Below, piece by piece: positions 63,520 to 64,000 of a DNA stretch of 64,000 bases. The translations under genes were made by a program, and so were the position numbers. This stretch comes from Victivallis lenta. Its GTDB lineage: Bacteria; Verrucomicrobiota; Lentisphaeria; Victivallales; Victivallaceae. The notes under the pieces were generated by a model. The model did no database searches and was not told the origin of the DNA. It was given only the letters and a program-made list of their open reading frames with translations. The stretch spans positions 52,035 to 116,034 of the forward strand of contig NZ_VUNS01000017.1 of NCBI RefSeq assembly GCF_009695545.1. The letters are read 5' to 3'. Position 1 is the stretch's first letter. Each line of letters starts with the position of its first letter.

Positions 63520-64000
63520 GTGAGTTTTTTGCAATTCTCGTATACTTGTATCAGTAGTTGTTTCGGCTATCCTACTTATCGCAAAACAGTATCGGGCGGC
63601 ATGGATGAATGGCAACAGGACAGATCGTGTCAGGGCTGGCGAAAGATTGGAACGCGACGGAAGATCGATTTTGCTTATGGAGAAACCGGGCCGCCATTCG
63701 GGGAATTACTGTCATGTCCTCTATGCAAACGGTGAGATTAAGCAGATTCCGGCTTGCCGATGACCATATTTTTGCTCAAATTCGTAAAATCGAGCAGAAT
63801 TTCGCTTGCATCCGTTATTGTCGTCTGCTATATTAAGAATCCGTTGCCCCTGAAGTTGGGGATGTTGGTTGAGATTTCTGGTTTGGGTTTCTGGAAAATT
63901 ATTGAAAAATAATGAAATCCGAGCTTGAAAATATCGGAAAAGGGTATATTTTAAATCCCTGTTGCGCCTGATGAGGGACGCGGTTGCTGGAAAACGGAGC
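63520..64000. other. AT-rich stretch without a supported gene
   Basis: Short open frames here (for example 63609-63836, 75 codons) lack ribosome sites and recognisable domains. A weak promoter-like pair, TTGAAA (63925-63930) with TATTTT (63947-63952), reads rightwards out of the window and may serve a gene beyond it. Confidence 0.5.

Noticed and set aside
63520..63836. Two short frames near the right edge
   Set aside because: No ribosome sites and no family features; region is AT-rich and probably intergenic.

Overview
The window looks like chromosomal DNA of a Lentisphaerota bacterium close to Victivallis. This rests on six short pseudopilin-like genes (N-terminal FTLIELL signature, C-terminal H-X9-11-DG box) placed among secreted glycosidases, LacI/AraC/GntR/DeoR-type sugar regulators, a fused pyruvate dehydrogenase E1, V-type ATPase subunits and high-GC coding DNA with AT-rich promoters. 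No rRNA, tRNA, CRISPR array, transposase or recombinase gene was seen.

Layout. 1-4.7 kb: pyruvate dehydrogenase E2 and fused E1 plus a DeoR regulator, all minus strand. 4.8-14 kb: a membrane protein with a sialidase-like domain, then a LacI regulator - pseudopilin - GH2 - lectin-like protein - toroid protein operon ending in a strong hairpin. 14.2-16.8 kb: a putative invertible segment in front of a pseudopilin and a GH5 enzyme. 16.8-23.3 kb: minus-strand operon of beta-mannosidase, pseudopilin, phosphoesterase and GH71/99-like protein, facing a LacI gene across a pair of near-identical palindromic operators. 23.5-32.9 kb: GH2 enzyme and XylR-like AraC regulator, a divergent pseudopilin with a very large GH2-like protein and a duplicated-domain protein, then a decayed glycosidase remnant. 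33-40.8 kb: D-allulose/tagatose 3-epimerase with a GH1 beta-glucosidase, a DUF4886 esterase, an AraC regulator and a clan GH-A protein with a pseudopilin. 40.8-51.1 kb: LacI and prmC, two large GH-A/GH42-like proteins preceded by a pseudopilin with a second invertible-looking segment, and a GntR-type regulator. 51.3-63.4 kb: mostly housekeeping: a metallophosphoesterase-PHP fusion, a thioesterase, rodA, purA, proA, V-ATPase subunits I and K, a histidine phosphatase, a GT-C-like membrane protein and a peroxiredoxin.

The main discovery is a pair of homologous structures at 14230-14531 and 49224-49688. In each, a segment bounded by 19-bp perfect inverted repeats carries a ribosome binding site (AAGGAG, 7-nt spacer), an ATG and an eight-codon leader running into one repeat arm. 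The body of a pseudopilin gene starts at one outer edge. At 49.2 kb the leader is fused in frame to the pseudopilin. At 14.3 kb it points away from it, and the pseudopilin has no ribosome binding site; flipping the segment would rebuild an in-frame start with the same 24-residue spacing. This suggests phase variation of pseudopilin translation by site-specific inversion of the 5' end of the gene, with the recombinase encoded elsewhere.

Most clusters follow one plan: a sugar-responsive regulator, a pseudopilin-like protein, then one or more glycosidases, fitting a specialist in complex glycans that assembles dedicated surface or secretion components for each substrate.
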